A stretch of DNA of 64,000 bases from Ceriagrion tenellum (GCA_963169105.1 OY720642.1:75122716-75186715); one strand, 5' to 3'; shown: positions 1 through 11,639, numbered from the stretch's first letter. The notes: generated by a model not told the origin, from the letters alone. A program made the numbers and translations.

Positions 1-878
1 TTATTTTTTTATTTTAATCGACAAAATAAGGGAAAATGTTGATGTAGGAATCAAAGTAAATGGGAAGAAAATAGATATGTTACGATATGCTGATGATATT
101 GCCATAGTTTCAGAAAAGAAAGAAGATTTAGAAATTATACTTAACGAGATGGAAAGAATTCTTAGAGACCAATATGGAATGAGGATAAATAAGCAAAAGA
201 CTAAAGTGATGGTATGCGGTGCTCAAAACTGCTGTGAACCTGTAAGGATAAGAATAAATGATGAAGAACTAGGACAAGTTACAGAATGCAACTTGGGAAG
301 TAAGATAACAGAAGATGGAAGGAGTAAACGAGAAATAGTGAATAGAATACAACTAGCAAAAATAGCTTTCAATGATAAAAAGACTCTTCTGACTTGTAAA
401 AATGTTAGTTTGGAAGTAAGAAAGAGGGTTATGAAAGCTTATGTTTGGAGTGTTGCCCTTTACGGGTGTGAAAGTTGGACTATCGGGAAACATGAAAAGA
501 ATAGACTAGAGTAGAGGCCCTATAAATGTGGTGCTATCGAAGGATGCAGAAAATCAGCTGGCGAGACAGAATCACCAATGAGGAAGTGCTGAGAAGAGTA
601 CAAGAAAATAGAAGTCTCTGGAGACAGATACAGACAAGGAGACTTAAACTAATAGGTCACATTCTACGATGCAATGATTTTATAAAATTAATAGCTGAAG
701 GTTTTATTGAGGGGACAAATCGTAGAGGACGTCCTAGATTAAGCTATATGAAGCAGATCATCAATGACTCTGGATGCGTCTCATATGGTGAAATGAAGAG
801 GAAAGCTGAGCAAAGAGCGGAATGGCGTGATATTGCCAACCAACCCATGGGTTGATAACCGAAGAAGAGAAGAAGACT
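1..878 (+). pseudogene. RTE-type LINE, 3' half of reverse transcriptase ORF, broken
   Basis: This is the C-terminal part of an endonuclease-reverse transcriptase polyprotein of a non-LTR retrotransposon. The frame at 77-514 holds the RT active-site box (RYADDIAIVS), the segment GSKITEDGRSKREIVNRIQL and the thumb motif ALYGCESWTIGKHEKNRLE. It then meets a stop codon and a frame change near 511-525. Coding resumes at 526-855 with MWCYRRMQKISWRDRITNEE, RLKLIGHILR and RGRPRLSYMKQII, the usual tail of this LINE group. Everything before the RT active site (endonuclease, fingers) lies outside the window or is lost. The 3' end runs into a short GAAGAA-rich tail near 858-877, as RTE-type elements often have. 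The C-terminal motifs resemble BovB/RTE proteins; the exact clade was not tested. Dead copy. Confidence 0.85.
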
Positions 879-1029
879 ATTTTTAAATTGTTCACCGCTT
901 AGCATAAGAAACTTGGATTTAAAATGAGAAATTAAGTTGATAGAATGTTGGTAAAATCATTTTTCTGCCTTCCTGGCAGAGGTGGTGGCCATGTGTCAAT
1001 GTAGTACTGGTCGTATGGTAAGAACAAGG

Positions 1030-1180
1030 CGTAGGTGTAGTTCTAAAATTTAGCAAAGGGGTCTGCGAATTGCCCCCGCGAGTCAAAGGCTCGCGGTTTC
1101 ATTCGCGGTCGAGGGCGAATTTTTCTCGAGGCAACTTCTACGTCATCTCCCGCGCACAGTGGGCTGATATCGAAAAAATC
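1030..1180 (+). repeat. degraded tRNA-like SINE relic
   Basis: A box-B-like segment (cgcggtttcattcgcgg) is followed by gaatttttctcgaggcaact. The same order and tail occur in the clearer copy at 4858-4962 (gtggtttgatttccgg, then gattttttctcgagtcaact). The match over tail and box B suggests two members of one short retroposon family. The box A side is not readable here. Confidence 0.4.
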
Positions 1181-2214
1181 TGGCCATAAATGATTTTTTT
1201 CACTGTTTACTTTTAATGAGGCAAAGGCAGTTTATGATTTCGCGATATCTAAACTACAGTCTCAAAAACTAATTTCCGCATTAAGTGATTTTTAATGTCA
1301 GCAGAAATCTTTGAAGTTCCATAAAAACAGTATCAAATTCCATCTTCCTTTTTTTCGTGAGAAAAATAACATTTTTTTTGCTCTTGGCGCTTTGTATGAT
1401 CACACTTGATTTGTTTCAAACATATCATATGACAGTGTGTATATTATGTGAGAGGTTGAGTAATTATTATTTATCGCACATTATTTTTACAACTTTTGAT
1501 TAAAAAGTAACAAGGCACTGTATTTTTGGTGTTTTTTTTAGAATGTGAAGAAAGAACTGATGTTTTTGGCATCTATATGCAAAGACTTTTACACCATATA
1601 AAAGAGTTAAGTGTTTACTACAGTTTGAGAGAAAAAAACTTGTCCAACCATTAATATTTGATTCATTTTTACCCTGAAACCACCATAACGTAGTTTGAGC
1701 GAAAAATCATTTTACCTAGAAATCAATGAATTTGGTCTATTCTTAAATAAAAAAACATCACTCCTCCATTGACACCAAAAATTCAACCCCTTACCACATT
1801 ACTTTCCGAGATATTTGCCGGAAAATAACAGTCCTTTTTTATGGGAAATGGTACGTGTATGCAATCCAGAGAGACCTTATGTTAAAAATAAGGCATTTTC
1901 TACACTTAGATCTCGTCACAAAATCAACAGTGTGTAGTTTGTGAGGTTTCTCAACTATTTTTGAAAATAAATCATATTGTCACCGCAGTAAATTCTTCGG
2001 GATCGCACTAAACCCTCCGTTTTGAAGGAGTTTCAAACGTACCGCGTGAAAAAAATTAGTCGAGTTAAAGACTTATTTTGATACATTTTCATTCGACTAC
2101 TCGTAAAATCTGTCGCGTATATTATTACACCATTAATAATGCAATATTTAATTCGTGTGTCTCGCAGGTGGTGAAATTAAAACGTATGTATCGAATGCGG
2201 TCTCTATTATGAAT

Positions 2215-2975
2215 AAGGAATTATCTCGCTCGCACTACCTCGTGTTCCCCCCACTTCCTTATACCATCACACGCTCAATTTTCGATCGTTTTCTATAGCG
2301 AGTCGCCTCATTCTAGTCTTGGAGCGATTCGACCGCTGCGCAACATTCCTCTTCCTCCTTGGCTCACTCGTATTCTCCTCCCCCGCAGCGACGCCTGCAC
2401 TTTCCTCATGCTCCCCACGTGGAGCGGCACACATATATATATGTACTTGTTTTTCTGCGTAAAAGGCCGACGGCGAGGGAGAAAACGGCTGGAAAAGGGG
2501 GAAGGAGGGGGGGAGGAGGCATAACAGAAGTGCCATCGGAGAAGAAGAGAATATTTTCCCCCGAACTTTATGTCCGTCACTCCCCTATCATTTCTAACGG
2601 TCGCTCCTTTTCCATGCCATACCGTCCCACCCTTTTAAACCGTGTCCATAGCGTCCGGTTCCCTTGCGGTACAGCCCGTACACCCACTCCTCCCCCTTCT
2701 CCCCCCCCATTACCCCCCGCCTGACCTCTTTCTCTCGTCAAAACTAGACACTCACTTTTAGTGCGCGCCGCTTCGTACTCTTGTGTCACCCCCGATATAT
2801 CTACGAAAGATGCATTTTTCCGCGTGTCCGAAACATATGGTGTCGTTGCATCGAGCTATTTCCGTACGCGTTCGCTGGCGTCACGTCGATTTCAAGCATA
2901 TTCCCCGGGCATTAACGTTAAGTTTTACGCTCTTTAAACGCCGGGGAGAACAGTTTATCGGTAATAATTCTTTGC
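2215..2975. other. GC-rich island inside the TIR element, no credible gene
   Basis: Composition changes sharply to GC- and CpG-rich with C/G homopolymer tracts (2690-2720). Short overlapping frames occur on both strands, with low-complexity Pro/Arg-rich translations and no recognisable domain, so I do not call them genes. The stretch could be captured host DNA or a CpG-rich promoter-like segment. Confidence 0.4.
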
Positions 2976-3157
2976 TCGCAAAATAAAACTATGCCCACGC
3001 CTTAACTTTACCTTACGACCATCAGTGCAATGACACATGGCCACCTCTGCCATGAAGGCATAAGAATGATTTTACCATCGTTCTATCGACTTAATTTCTC
3101 TTCGTTTTAAATCCAGATTTCTTATGCTTAGTGGATAACGATTTAAAAATAGTAAAT

Positions 3158-4855
3158 GTGCCAAAATTGAAAGAAATAGTCTTGGTTGTAAATTATGGGT
3201 CTTCGATACCTACGTATTGAATGATATAATTTTGGTGAAATCTATAATATTAGGCGTAGCTCTGAGGGCACTCACTCTTATGAAATCAGCAACCATTATT
3301 TTTGATCAATGAATGCAATTGAATATAAATGTCACTGAACTTCGGCCCCCAATGCAAGACCCTCATACATTTTTCGCACTGCTAATTACCTACTGGGTAT
3401 AATTTCTTCAACTTTTTCCTTGCCTCTACCGTAGCTTTGATGACCAATTTCAACCAACCAAGCTTCATGATATTGTAGTTTTCATTTAAAAAACATGCAG
3501 TCCATGTAGAAGATTGGAAGAGAAAAATTGAATATGAAAATTAGTATATTAAAAATCTCGATTCCGATCGAACTTATATAGTAAAATTCTTCATGTGAGC
3601 TCTCATTAAGTATGCTGTACTGAAATGAAATATCTAACGTAGAAGAGAGTCTTATATGCCGTCAATAGAGGTTATGATGATCTTCCAGTGGTTCCACGTT
3701 CGTTTCCGTATACTGATTATAGTATTTTGAAAAGCCGTAAATAACCGGATGACATACAATATAAGTTTGTACTAGAACTGTCTGGTATCCATACCTCATG
3801 GGGCGCGTATTTAATTTTCGAGAATTATACTTTTCTTTGTTTGCATGTAACACTCAGACTTGAGAGCTTTCATTGTTTTTTTTCCTTATTTAAAGAGTAT
3901 CATCATATAACACTTCCCCCCTCCTGCTTGCAAATTGCAAGCACCCATTTACTCGTTTTATTTTAAAGTGACGGATACCTCATAAGAATAATATGACGGA
4001 AAATAAGGAAGTGTGTCAACTTATCGAGAGTTTTTATGCCTCATTAGTTTCAATCAATATTAATAAAACACATTTTCAGTCCAACGGCGACTCTTTCAAA
4101 TTACTAAAAAACTTCTAATTTTACTAAAGTTCTCTAATTATAATATTTACCAGTTACCTGAAAACTTTCTCCTGTAAATTAGTCAATGAAAGATTAGAAA
4201 CACTATTAATGTATATTCGGTGAGATATGCTGAAAATCACGTTAGCTTCATAGTTCATATACCCATCTATGAGAGTCTCGATTCAAACTACGGCCAATAA
4301 TGCATTTGTGGTATTCACAGACTTAATATACTCTTGGTTTAGATCTTTTTATTTAGAATATTACCGAGACTGAAATTTGGCTGTCGTAAGGAGGAAAATC
4401 TATAACACATGAATGTAAGAAATTATGTAGAGTGGTAAACATTTGTCGTAAATGTTGTTTTATTTTTGGAGCTCACTGAACTAATACATTACGCAATTTT
4501 TCATGAGACCAAGAGGATGGAATTGAAGCATTTTTACGTATTATGTTGTAACTAATTGACCTACTTTGTATCATATCTGAGTACGACAGTTTCGCAGGCG
4601 TTCCAGGTTTCTTCTTCGGTTCTGGATAGTTCTCGATGCATTTTGGCCGGCAATAATCCTCGCTTCTTCAAGGTCCATGCTATGGAATCTCCATGCATAT
4701 ATGCTGAAAGTGTGCTCTGCTGTGACCTATCAGTTCAACCAAATCTTGGTCAGTGACAAGAAGACTCGGTACTTGAAGCTCTCAACACTTCCTTGCGTCG
4801 ACACCTTAGATTTTCCTTACCCTTGTACCCGCAGGAATTGCAGGGAATATTTGGA
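3158..4855. other. anonymous AT-rich sequence
   Basis: I see no gene, transposon terminus or repeat array here. The frame at 4677-5213 has no recognisable domain and crosses a tRNA-like SINE, so I treat it as a chance frame. Confidence 0.4.
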
Positions 4856-4857
4856 AG

Positions 4858-4962
4858 TCGGGGTGACATATTGGACTGCGCATTGGCCTTGCAAGCCACT
4901 GGCCCGTGGTTTGATTTCCGGTCCCCTCCGATTTTTTCTCGAGTCAACTTCTATGCAATTCG
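4858..4962 (+). repeat. tRNA-derived SINE head
   Basis: The sequence ggggtgacatattggactgc then cattggccttgcaagccact then ggcccgtggtttgatttccg can be folded as tRNA D, anticodon and T arms. The seven-base anticodon loop ttgcaag would present GCA (cysteine). The box B analogue is ggtttgatttcc. A non-tRNA tail (tttttctcgagtcaacttct) follows and recurs at 1115-1137. There is no proper acceptor stem pairing, so it is a retroposon rather than a working tRNA gene. Confidence 0.55.
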
Positions 4963-5213
4963 CCGCCGTACTTGAGGCCGGCTTAAATACTGTCACATCA
5001 GCCAAACACTGCGCGGCTGGATCAGGAAACAGCCAATTGGATGTGGCTGTCTTAAAACCCTCATGTCTTTCTTGTGTTGACATCTTGGATGGACTACAAG
5101 ACCTAGTTACTCTTGAATCCGCCAAAATTGCAACGAATATCAGGAAGTCTCTAGTAGTCGAGCATGCAGCCTGTCTGTTTCCATACAAGCTTCAAAAGGT
5201 AATTTACTGTTGA

Positions 5214-6829
5214 GAATACAACTTAGATATGTGGAGATGAGTGAATACTTACCAACCAAGCGCTGACCACTTTCGTTTTCTTCCCATCATAAGCCTAACG
5301 CCGAAACACTCTTTGAATTAGAGTCAAGTGCGAAGTTTCGTATGCCAAGCCATACCACCAATTCACGGTTCTCTGGTTGTCTCTATCCTATCGTAACGTG
5401 ACCTTTAATCAACGCTGCTCATTAAAGCTGATTATGCGTTCACCATCTTACACCAAATTCAAGCCACTCTTGGACTATATTTAATATTGTTTATTGATCA
5501 TTTCACTTCTGTTCACTTCTTGTTACCGTGGTAACTGGTTCTTCCACTCATTAAGAGGAGAAAAAGGTACCGGCTGCTTGTAAAATCAGAATTAGCACAA
5601 AATGTGAATGAAGTTAATACGAGTGTGTGATGCCAAATATTTATCATTAATAAAAATGTACAAGCTTTTCCTTATAGTGATGCGAATTGTTCATGGAACA
5701 CCCACAGATACGTTTTGAAGATCGACTGGATGGTGTTGAGAAATGAAAATTTGGTGTAGGAATCAAGTCCCGAAAAAGGAATTCGTAGAATAAATGGTTG
5801 TGTGCTGTACGAATGCAAATAAGTGCATCAATTGTTTCACATAGCGTACTTTAAAAAAGGGAAGATGGGACGCACTCGAACTCGATTAATTGAAATTTAT
5901 TTTACAATTTTTTTCAGAGTGCTTGGGGTTTTCCGTCTTTATATCTGGGTTATCTATCTGTTATCGCAATATTTCAATGCCTTTATGCAATGTTCATTAT
6001 TTTTTATAACTTCCATATCATTACTGCGGCGTACATACTTAAAATAAAATGGTTATTATGGCCAAGTTTTCGCTTTAAATCTATGTTTTCGGTTTGTGTA
6101 CTTGGACATATTTAAATCTGTCGGCAGAATTTATCGTAATATATCATGCAAAATTTAGTAATAGCCAGGTAACATTTAGGCTGGGGACAGTGTTTATATC
6201 TCATGAGAGAGAGAGACGTATCAGAATTTATTTTAAGACTCTAATACTAGACAAAACTATGCATGAATGTTCCAAATAGACCATGGAGTTTCTTCGGGCG
6301 TATCGATTTCTTATCTGAAATGAAATTACGACAGATGGAACGATTTCATCCCACCAGTGCTAAAACTTTCGAGTAAATGCTTGCAGGAGTCGTTGAATAT
6401 TTAATAGATCGACAGTTAAATAACTGAAAAGCGCTTCGGAAGACTCATCTTCAAGGAAGCTCTCGACCGTGTGCACGGGAATCGGATTAATACATTAGTG
6501 AAAGTAAAATGGAGAATTTCAATAAGCCGCCGATTCTAACATTGGGATGACGTGGGCAAAAATATAAAACCTGAAAGATCGCCATTTGGTTTTATCGCCT
6601 TTTTTTTCACGTGATTGGCCGGACATCAAGGAAGCTCGCCCTAGCGAGTTTGCTGGGCGCTCTGACCGCAGCTTCCCGACGGGGCACTCCGGATGATTTT
6701 ACCTTTTATGATCGACTATCTCCTCTCCCTCTGTGAATTTCATTGCCATCAGCTGTCCTTGGCTGTGAAGATACAAGTATGGCATTTGCTCATGTTATAG
6801 GCGCGTTACTTTTCCGTAGACATAATGAT
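5214..6829. other. anonymous sequence
   Basis: Mixed AT-rich DNA with no domain-bearing frame. A short GC-rich patch at 6610-6690 has no recognisable content. Confidence 0.4.
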
Positions 6830-7078
6830 CTTATTTAGTAAGATGAAGACTCAAACCGTAGTATGCAAAAGAGAGAAGCCGAATGTAGAAGTCGCCCTGA
6901 GAGGAGAGAAACTAGAGTAAGTGGATTCGTTCACCTGTCACGTAAGTGCTATCACGTGGGACGGAATAAGTACAATGGACATCAAGCGGAGAATAGCCCA
7001 AGCTAAGAAGGCCAAGCTAAGAAGCCAAGCTAAGATGCCCAAGATAAGAGAAAGATAAACACTGTGCTCAAAAAACAG
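6830..7078 (+). pseudogene. RTE-type LINE RT fragment (5' part of a split copy)
   Basis: With frame changes the strand reads KMKTQTVVCKRE, then SAITWDGISTMDIKRRIAQA. This matches the segment that follows the YADD box in RTE-type reverse transcriptases. It is followed by about four degenerate copies of ccaagctaaga (6985-7030). The copy breaks off at about 7078, where a CR1-type LINE end begins, and resumes at 7598 with the next part of the same protein. The two pieces are one LINE copy interrupted by a later insertion. Confidence 0.7.
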
Positions 7079-7597
7079 ACCGACAAACTAGGGAACTTAA
7101 TTGTATAAGTGTTACGAGTTTAATAGAAGAACTAGGATGGGAATTACTATCAGAACGCAGGTTAAAGTTTAGGTTAAACCTTTTAAGTGAATTCGAAACC
7201 GATTTGTTCACAGATGACGTTAGATGCATATTGAGAACCACTGCGTATTATGCTAGGTTTGATCAGATTAACAATATTAGAGAGATAGATTGTCGTACCG
7301 ATAGATTTAAAATGTCATTTTTCCCGCGTACCATAAGAGAGAACAATAGGCAGCGTAGCAAAGGGATAGGTAGGTGAAATATAGTTAGAGTAGTCTGTAT
7401 TGCATGATGCATGTAATAACAACCAATAATCCCTTCCTTATTATGTAGATACTAACCATTTAGCTCCATGTGACCCTATTATCTAGCATATCTCCCTCAA
7501 ATATCCTACTTGCATGTCAATAGTGCATGTTTGGTGATCTTCACCCCCTGCCACACACCCTCGTGGTGGCTCGCAGGGTAGTACGTGGATGTAGATG
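7079..7597 (+). pseudogene. CR1/jockey-type LINE 3' end inserted in an RTE-type LINE
   Basis: An open stretch at 7108-7377 (90 codons including a TGA stop) reads SVTSLIEELGWELLSERRLK and ends RFKMSFFPRTIRENN. This is the typical C-terminus of CR1/jockey-group ORF2 proteins. It is followed by a 220 bp 3' UTR ending cacaccctcgtggtggctcg, then gtacgtggatgtagatg. The same coding end and UTR occur in reverse at 40734-41115, and the terminal 50 bp recur at several other sites. The hexamer aaacag lies on both sides (7073-7078 and 7598-7603) and may be a short target duplication. The copy is 5'-truncated. Confidence 0.8.
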
Positions 7598-8020
7598 AAA
7601 CAGTATGTGAAAAAATTGGTGTGGAGCGTGTTATTCTATGGATCGGAAGCATGGACCATTGGAAAAGCTGACCGGAAGAGACCAAAAGCCTTCAAAACCT
7701 TATACTGTAGGGAGACGAGACGCTGAAGATAAAATGAACGGATAAAATAAAAAGATGTAGATGTTTACTGCGGAGTAGAAGAGAAAAAGACCATATTGAA
7801 CACTATGCAGATAAGAAGAACCAGATGGATTGGACACACATTGAGACATATTGGGAAGGAAAAGTCGAGGAAGACCCAGGAATAAGTTTATGGGCCAAAT
7901 AAGGAGGAAAGTACATATGAAGATATACCAGGAGGTAAGGGAACTAGCACTAGATAGGGAAGGAAGGAGGGCTGTAGTCAGCCAATCTTAGGATTGAACA
8001 ACCAATAATTAATGATCTTA
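7598..8020 (+). pseudogene. RTE-type LINE C-terminus (3' part of the split copy)
   Basis: The strand reads KQYVKKLVWSVLFYGSEAWT, IGKADRKRPKAF, then RRTRWIGHTLRH through frameshifts. It ends in the family tail, agtcagccaatcttaggatt followed by gaacaaccaataattaatga. Relatives with the same tail are at 18104-18462, 21655-22165 and 57495-57845. It continues the fragment at 6830-7078. Confidence 0.75.
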
Positions 8021-8324
8021 TTAAAACTCCGCGCTTCTAGAGTATGCTAGATCACCTGCTTAAAGTTAGATTGATCGTGGCTTTTCCGTCTGGTTGGAAT
8101 GGTAAAGTTTTTCTTTCACAAATAAGCACAGCTATGGTCACGATCCGTGCTTCCATAAATGTTTGTGTTGACAATTGAATGAATGAATTATTTATTTGTG
8201 CTCTGGGATAACCCATTAGATCAAAATCTATGTCACAATTTCACATTCTGCTCAAATAACAGTAAAAAGTTGTGAAAAACCATATTTAAACAAAAAAATA
8301 CGTAAACTACATTATAAAAGATCG

Positions 8325-8435
8325 TAGGCTTTCCCGGCGAATAATATTAGAAAAATCTTTCCGGGTTTGGAACCGGGTAAGGACTTTAATAGCCTTACCC
8401 GGTGCCAAACCCTATAAGATTTTTCTACATGACAT
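8325..8435 (-). mobile_element. short palindromic element of the cgccggg-ended foldback family
   Basis: The two halves (gaaaaatctttccgggtttg and its near complement at 8400-8425, joined by ggactttaatagcc) form a hairpin. The outer end ggctttcccggcgaata is the reverse complement of the cgccgggaaag end of the elements at 13769 and 41281. The central motif of those elements is deleted here. ctacat on both sides may be a degraded target duplication. Confidence 0.5.
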
Positions 8436-8740
8436 TAGTTAACTCAGCAGGATTCAATCTTGAGGTTTTAAATTCAAATAATGATTATTTGTAAATGATT
8501 CCAGTAAAGAGGAAGATTTTTGTGAGAATGTTTTGAATTCCAAAACTTAGAAAGGGTGATAAGGAAGGGGTTTCGGTTGAGGTTGGTACGGGCTTGGGAG
8601 ATGTGAAGAATCCTAGGGTCAGATCGGGTTAATTTATGGGAAACACCTGTCCTTGGGAAAACAGGAAATATCCCAAAAAGTATTTTTTTCGGGAGTAGGT
8701 AGCCAATTCAGGTCAACAAAGTATTTTGTCACATGATCGT
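8436..8740. other. anonymous sequence
   Basis: No gene or repeat signature seen. Confidence 0.35.
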
Positions 8741-8743
8741 CTC

Positions 8744-8822
8744 TTCTTCTTCTTAGCTTTAATCCCCATTATTTGGGGTCAGCTTTTAATACTCCACTAT
8801 CCGCAAGTGGAACTACAAAAAC
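8744..8822 (-). repeat. tail of a GAAGAA-ending retroposon
   Basis: On the minus strand the sequence reads gctgaccccaaataatgggg, then attaaagctaagaagaagaa. A short stem (ccccaaataatgggg) before a GAA-repeat tail resembles the 3' ends of RTE-mobilised retroposons. Only the tail is present. Confidence 0.4.
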
Positions 8823-9137
8823 TGCCGCAAATATCAATTCAAACTAAACGTCCTTGATATCGTATCTACCAAGTTCAAATAGAAATCTGACGCAGCAGTT
8901 CATTTGTCGCGAGTATTGAGACGGTTGAAGAGGGCATTTCGAAATCAAACTTAAGCCTGACAACCGATATAATAAAAATATTGGTAATCCCTGCCCTTTC
9001 GTTACTTTCCTCTGGATGGTATGGCGGAATGGACGGATTAGCCCATGTAAGGCGAGAATATTCACTATCTGTTTGAAATTGAAGGCAAGTAACTATTGAA
9101 GCATACATAGGTTACTTTGTTTTAGAAGTTCTACTCG

Positions 9138-9183
9138 ATTTTACCCTAGTTTTCACCATTACTGGTGAAAACTAGGGTAAAAT
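9138..9183. repeat. perfect 21 bp hairpin with a 4-base loop
   Basis: attttaccctagttttcacc(a) is followed by the loop ttac and then its exact reverse complement. The right arm of the surrounding inverted element lacks it, so it was added after the arms formed. Confidence 0.8.
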
Positions 9184-9477
9184 CCCGATTGCCGATCGAA
9201 TGCCGATAATTATTAATTTGAATCAACAATTGTATATGTACAGAGGATGATTATTATAGAAAAATATGCTATTTTCTAGTAAATTATTGATGAGAAGCAT
9301 CCTAAAATTGCAAAATTAGCGCTTCGGCCGGTATGCGCTATAGGAAAATCAGGGATAACAAACATATCGGACAAGCCACGCCCACTTTACAGCTTCTAGC
9401 ATTGGCCACCGTAGCAAGCCTCATTGTTGTTGACGATAGATAAACTTATTTTAATGTTATCATGATTTTTATCAAGT

Positions 9478-9556
9478 CTACTCGGGTTTTCCACCAGGTT
9501 GGACGTCGTTTCGATGACTGACTCCGCCGTCATGGTCAGGACCATATTGCTCAGTC
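9478..9556 (+). mobile_element. half copy of the gacgtttcgatg foldback family
   Basis: The order ctactcgggttttccaccag, gacgtcgtttcgatgactga, gccgtcatggtcaggacc parallels the left half of the element at 13769-14022. The mirror half is missing. Confidence 0.5.
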
Positions 9557-11378
9557 CTCTTATTTTGTTTTCCTTTCCGTGCAGATTTCCAAATCACTGT
9601 GATTTTACAATTAATATGGTACGCAGTTAAACGCACGGATCCACAGTTAAGCACAAGGGTGGACTTAATTCGTTATGAATATTCGGCCATCATTTTATTC
9701 AATAGTATTTCAAAATGTCATGGACATTACTCTTTTGTTGCTTGGAACTGGACTGGACTGTGGAATCATTCAATTACAAATGTTATAGTTACCTATTACA
9801 GCAGTAATCAAATTGCTTATTTTTACTTTAATGCTACTGTTATTTTATGAGCATGTAATTAATATGTCTGTTTTTATGCACATTTTGAATTAGGAATTCA
9901 TTTTGTATTTATTTAATAACAATTCAAAATGTCACGTATATTATATTTTTGTTGCTTTTAGGTGTGTGTATCCAGAGCATTGAATAAATCCATTCTATCA
10001 TTTGACTACCTTGTAGTATGTAGCTTGTAGTGACTACCTTGTGGTAGACTACCGAGTATGAACTTGGATTGCCTAATAGGCAGTCATGTGTGCCAAACAG
10101 TTTTACTACATTAACACCAAATCTCAAGGCGACCCCTGCTGAAAATCACAATGCATTAAAGATTGGTTGGTACTGTTATCGCCTGTCACATCAGATCAGT
10201 ATTTGGGTGTTGTGAATTCCAATCTTGGTCTCATAAAATGAACTCTTCAAGGATGATATCACCCATTTGGTGTTTATCTCTACATAAAGGTTACTGTTTT
10301 CAAGCCCACATCTCTGATGCCTCAAGTTCATCCTCGTATTCCTTCCGCGGCGTCCAAACATCTGAGTATTTAATTTTTTGTATGGTTATGCTGCATCATT
10401 GGTCCTGACCTTACGTTTTTTAATGTTCTTCCTCATATGTATGTCATCCATTCATCCACTTTCGTGAATCTTGCACTATTAAACGAGCTATTCCTGTAGG
10501 TATGTTTGGATTTTTTTTCCTCGAAAACGGCCCTGACAATTTTGATGAAATTATGGGATGAATTTGGACGAGATAATAAGATTTAGAGCGGTGTCAGATT
10601 TTGGAAAGTTTCTTTGATAAAAACATTGTTTCAAAATCAAATCATTAATATGAGCGTTATGGGTAACAACGGTGGCAGCCATTGAGGTATATAGAAAAGG
10701 TACTTATGAAGCTGACCAATGCTAGAAGCTGAAGCCAGTCCGCCATGTTTAGTAGCCCTAATTCTCCATTTCAGTCGCGCGATAATACACTAATTTTGCA
10801 ACTTCACTCTTTTTTAAATCCATAATTTACTATAATTCAGCATACACTTCTTAAATATGCATCCTCCTATCATGTAGTTAATTCCTTATATTAATACAAA
10901 TCTACCTTTCCGGTGAATCCTATTATAAAATTGAGTCGAGTCTATATTTCCAAGTAACCACTGCATGCTACAACATTTACTCGCCTTAAATGTCATACAA
11001 TTAATTGTTATTCTTTTTTTACATCCGCTAATTTGTGTATCCCGTCGTGCCATCCGCGAAAAAGTAAGGAAAGATCAGGGTTAAACAATGTGATCCTTAT
11101 TTTGATTGTCAGGCTGAAGTTTGATGACGTAGTGCCCTCTCCATACACCTCAATCGTGACAAAGCATCAAAGTATATGTAACAGCATACATAGAGAAATA
11201 CAAGTTATTGATTACAAGTTTGGAAATTAGGGTGAAGAGTTTATTTATGGAAAATTTTCAAAGAGCTGTTTAAAAGGTTTCTCTCACGTCCTACTGAAAA
11301 TAAGGATTTCAACTTTACCAGGAAATCTCGGGCGCAGTTGGAACGCCTTTTGCGTTACTGGAAGACAGTATTCCTCTT

Positions 11379-11610
11379 ACATCTACATCTACGTCATATC
11401 CTGCAAGCCACCCAAAAGGTGTGTGGCAGGGTGTGCTTCCACACCAGGCATGCATGAATTATACGGTAGAACACCGAAACTACATTGGAACTAGCGTACC
11501 ACACATGCAACGCGCCAATTAACAATCTACTAACCAAGAAACATTCTATCGTCAATCGTTCCAACGTGCAAGGGGTACAAGGACTGCTACTACATATCAT
11601 GCATAAATAA
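11379..11610 (-). repeat. CR1-type LINE 3' tail
   Basis: Reverse-strand terminus of the CR1-type family: catctacatctacgtcatat, then gcaagccaccc and ggtgtgtggcagggtgtg. The terminal 60 bp are clear; sequence beyond about 11480 is too diverged to align by eye. Confidence 0.6.
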
Positions 11611-11639
11611 GAACATCAATATTTACGTCATGCATAAAT

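Larger units (their letters stand above)
876..3157. mobile_element. 2.3 kb element with ~150 bp terminal inverted repeats
   Basis: The sequence at 878-1030 reappears in reverse complement at 3005-3155 with only scattered differences. Shared blocks include actatttttaaat, gcttagcataagaaa, ggcagaggtgg and ggccatgtgtca. This makes a bounded element with long terminal inverted repeats, probably a non-autonomous DNA transposon. No transposase-like frame is visible inside and I found no convincing target duplication, so the superfamily is open. The interior contains a degraded SINE (about 1030-1180), an AT-rich part whose 1690-2235 segment recurs at 45858-46305, and a GC-rich part at 2215-2975. It abuts the tail of the upstream LINE, so one may have landed at the end of the other. 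Confidence 0.75.
8840..11235. mobile_element. 2.4 kb inverted-arm element (arms about 580 bp)
   Basis: The left arm (8840-9440) and right arm (10655-11235) are diverged inverted copies. On the complementary strand of the left arm, ttgtcaggcttaagtttgat pairs with ttgtcaggctgaagtttgat near 11105. Further in, cagcttctagcattggccac (9400) pairs with cagcttctagcattggtcag read on the complement at 10715-10735. The 1.2 kb centre (9441-10654) has no recognisable coding. It could be a very old foldback transposon or an inverted duplication. I cannot assign a superfamily. Confidence 0.6.

Noticed and set aside
2267..2789. Several Pro/Arg-rich frames
   Set aside because: They come from GC-rich low-complexity DNA on both strands.
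4860..4926. A functional tRNA-Cys gene
   Set aside because: The cloverleaf lacks a paired acceptor stem and continues into a SINE tail that recurs elsewhere.
4677..5213. 178-residue frame
   Set aside because: It crosses a tRNA-like SINE, overlaps a long minus-strand frame and has no recognisable domain.
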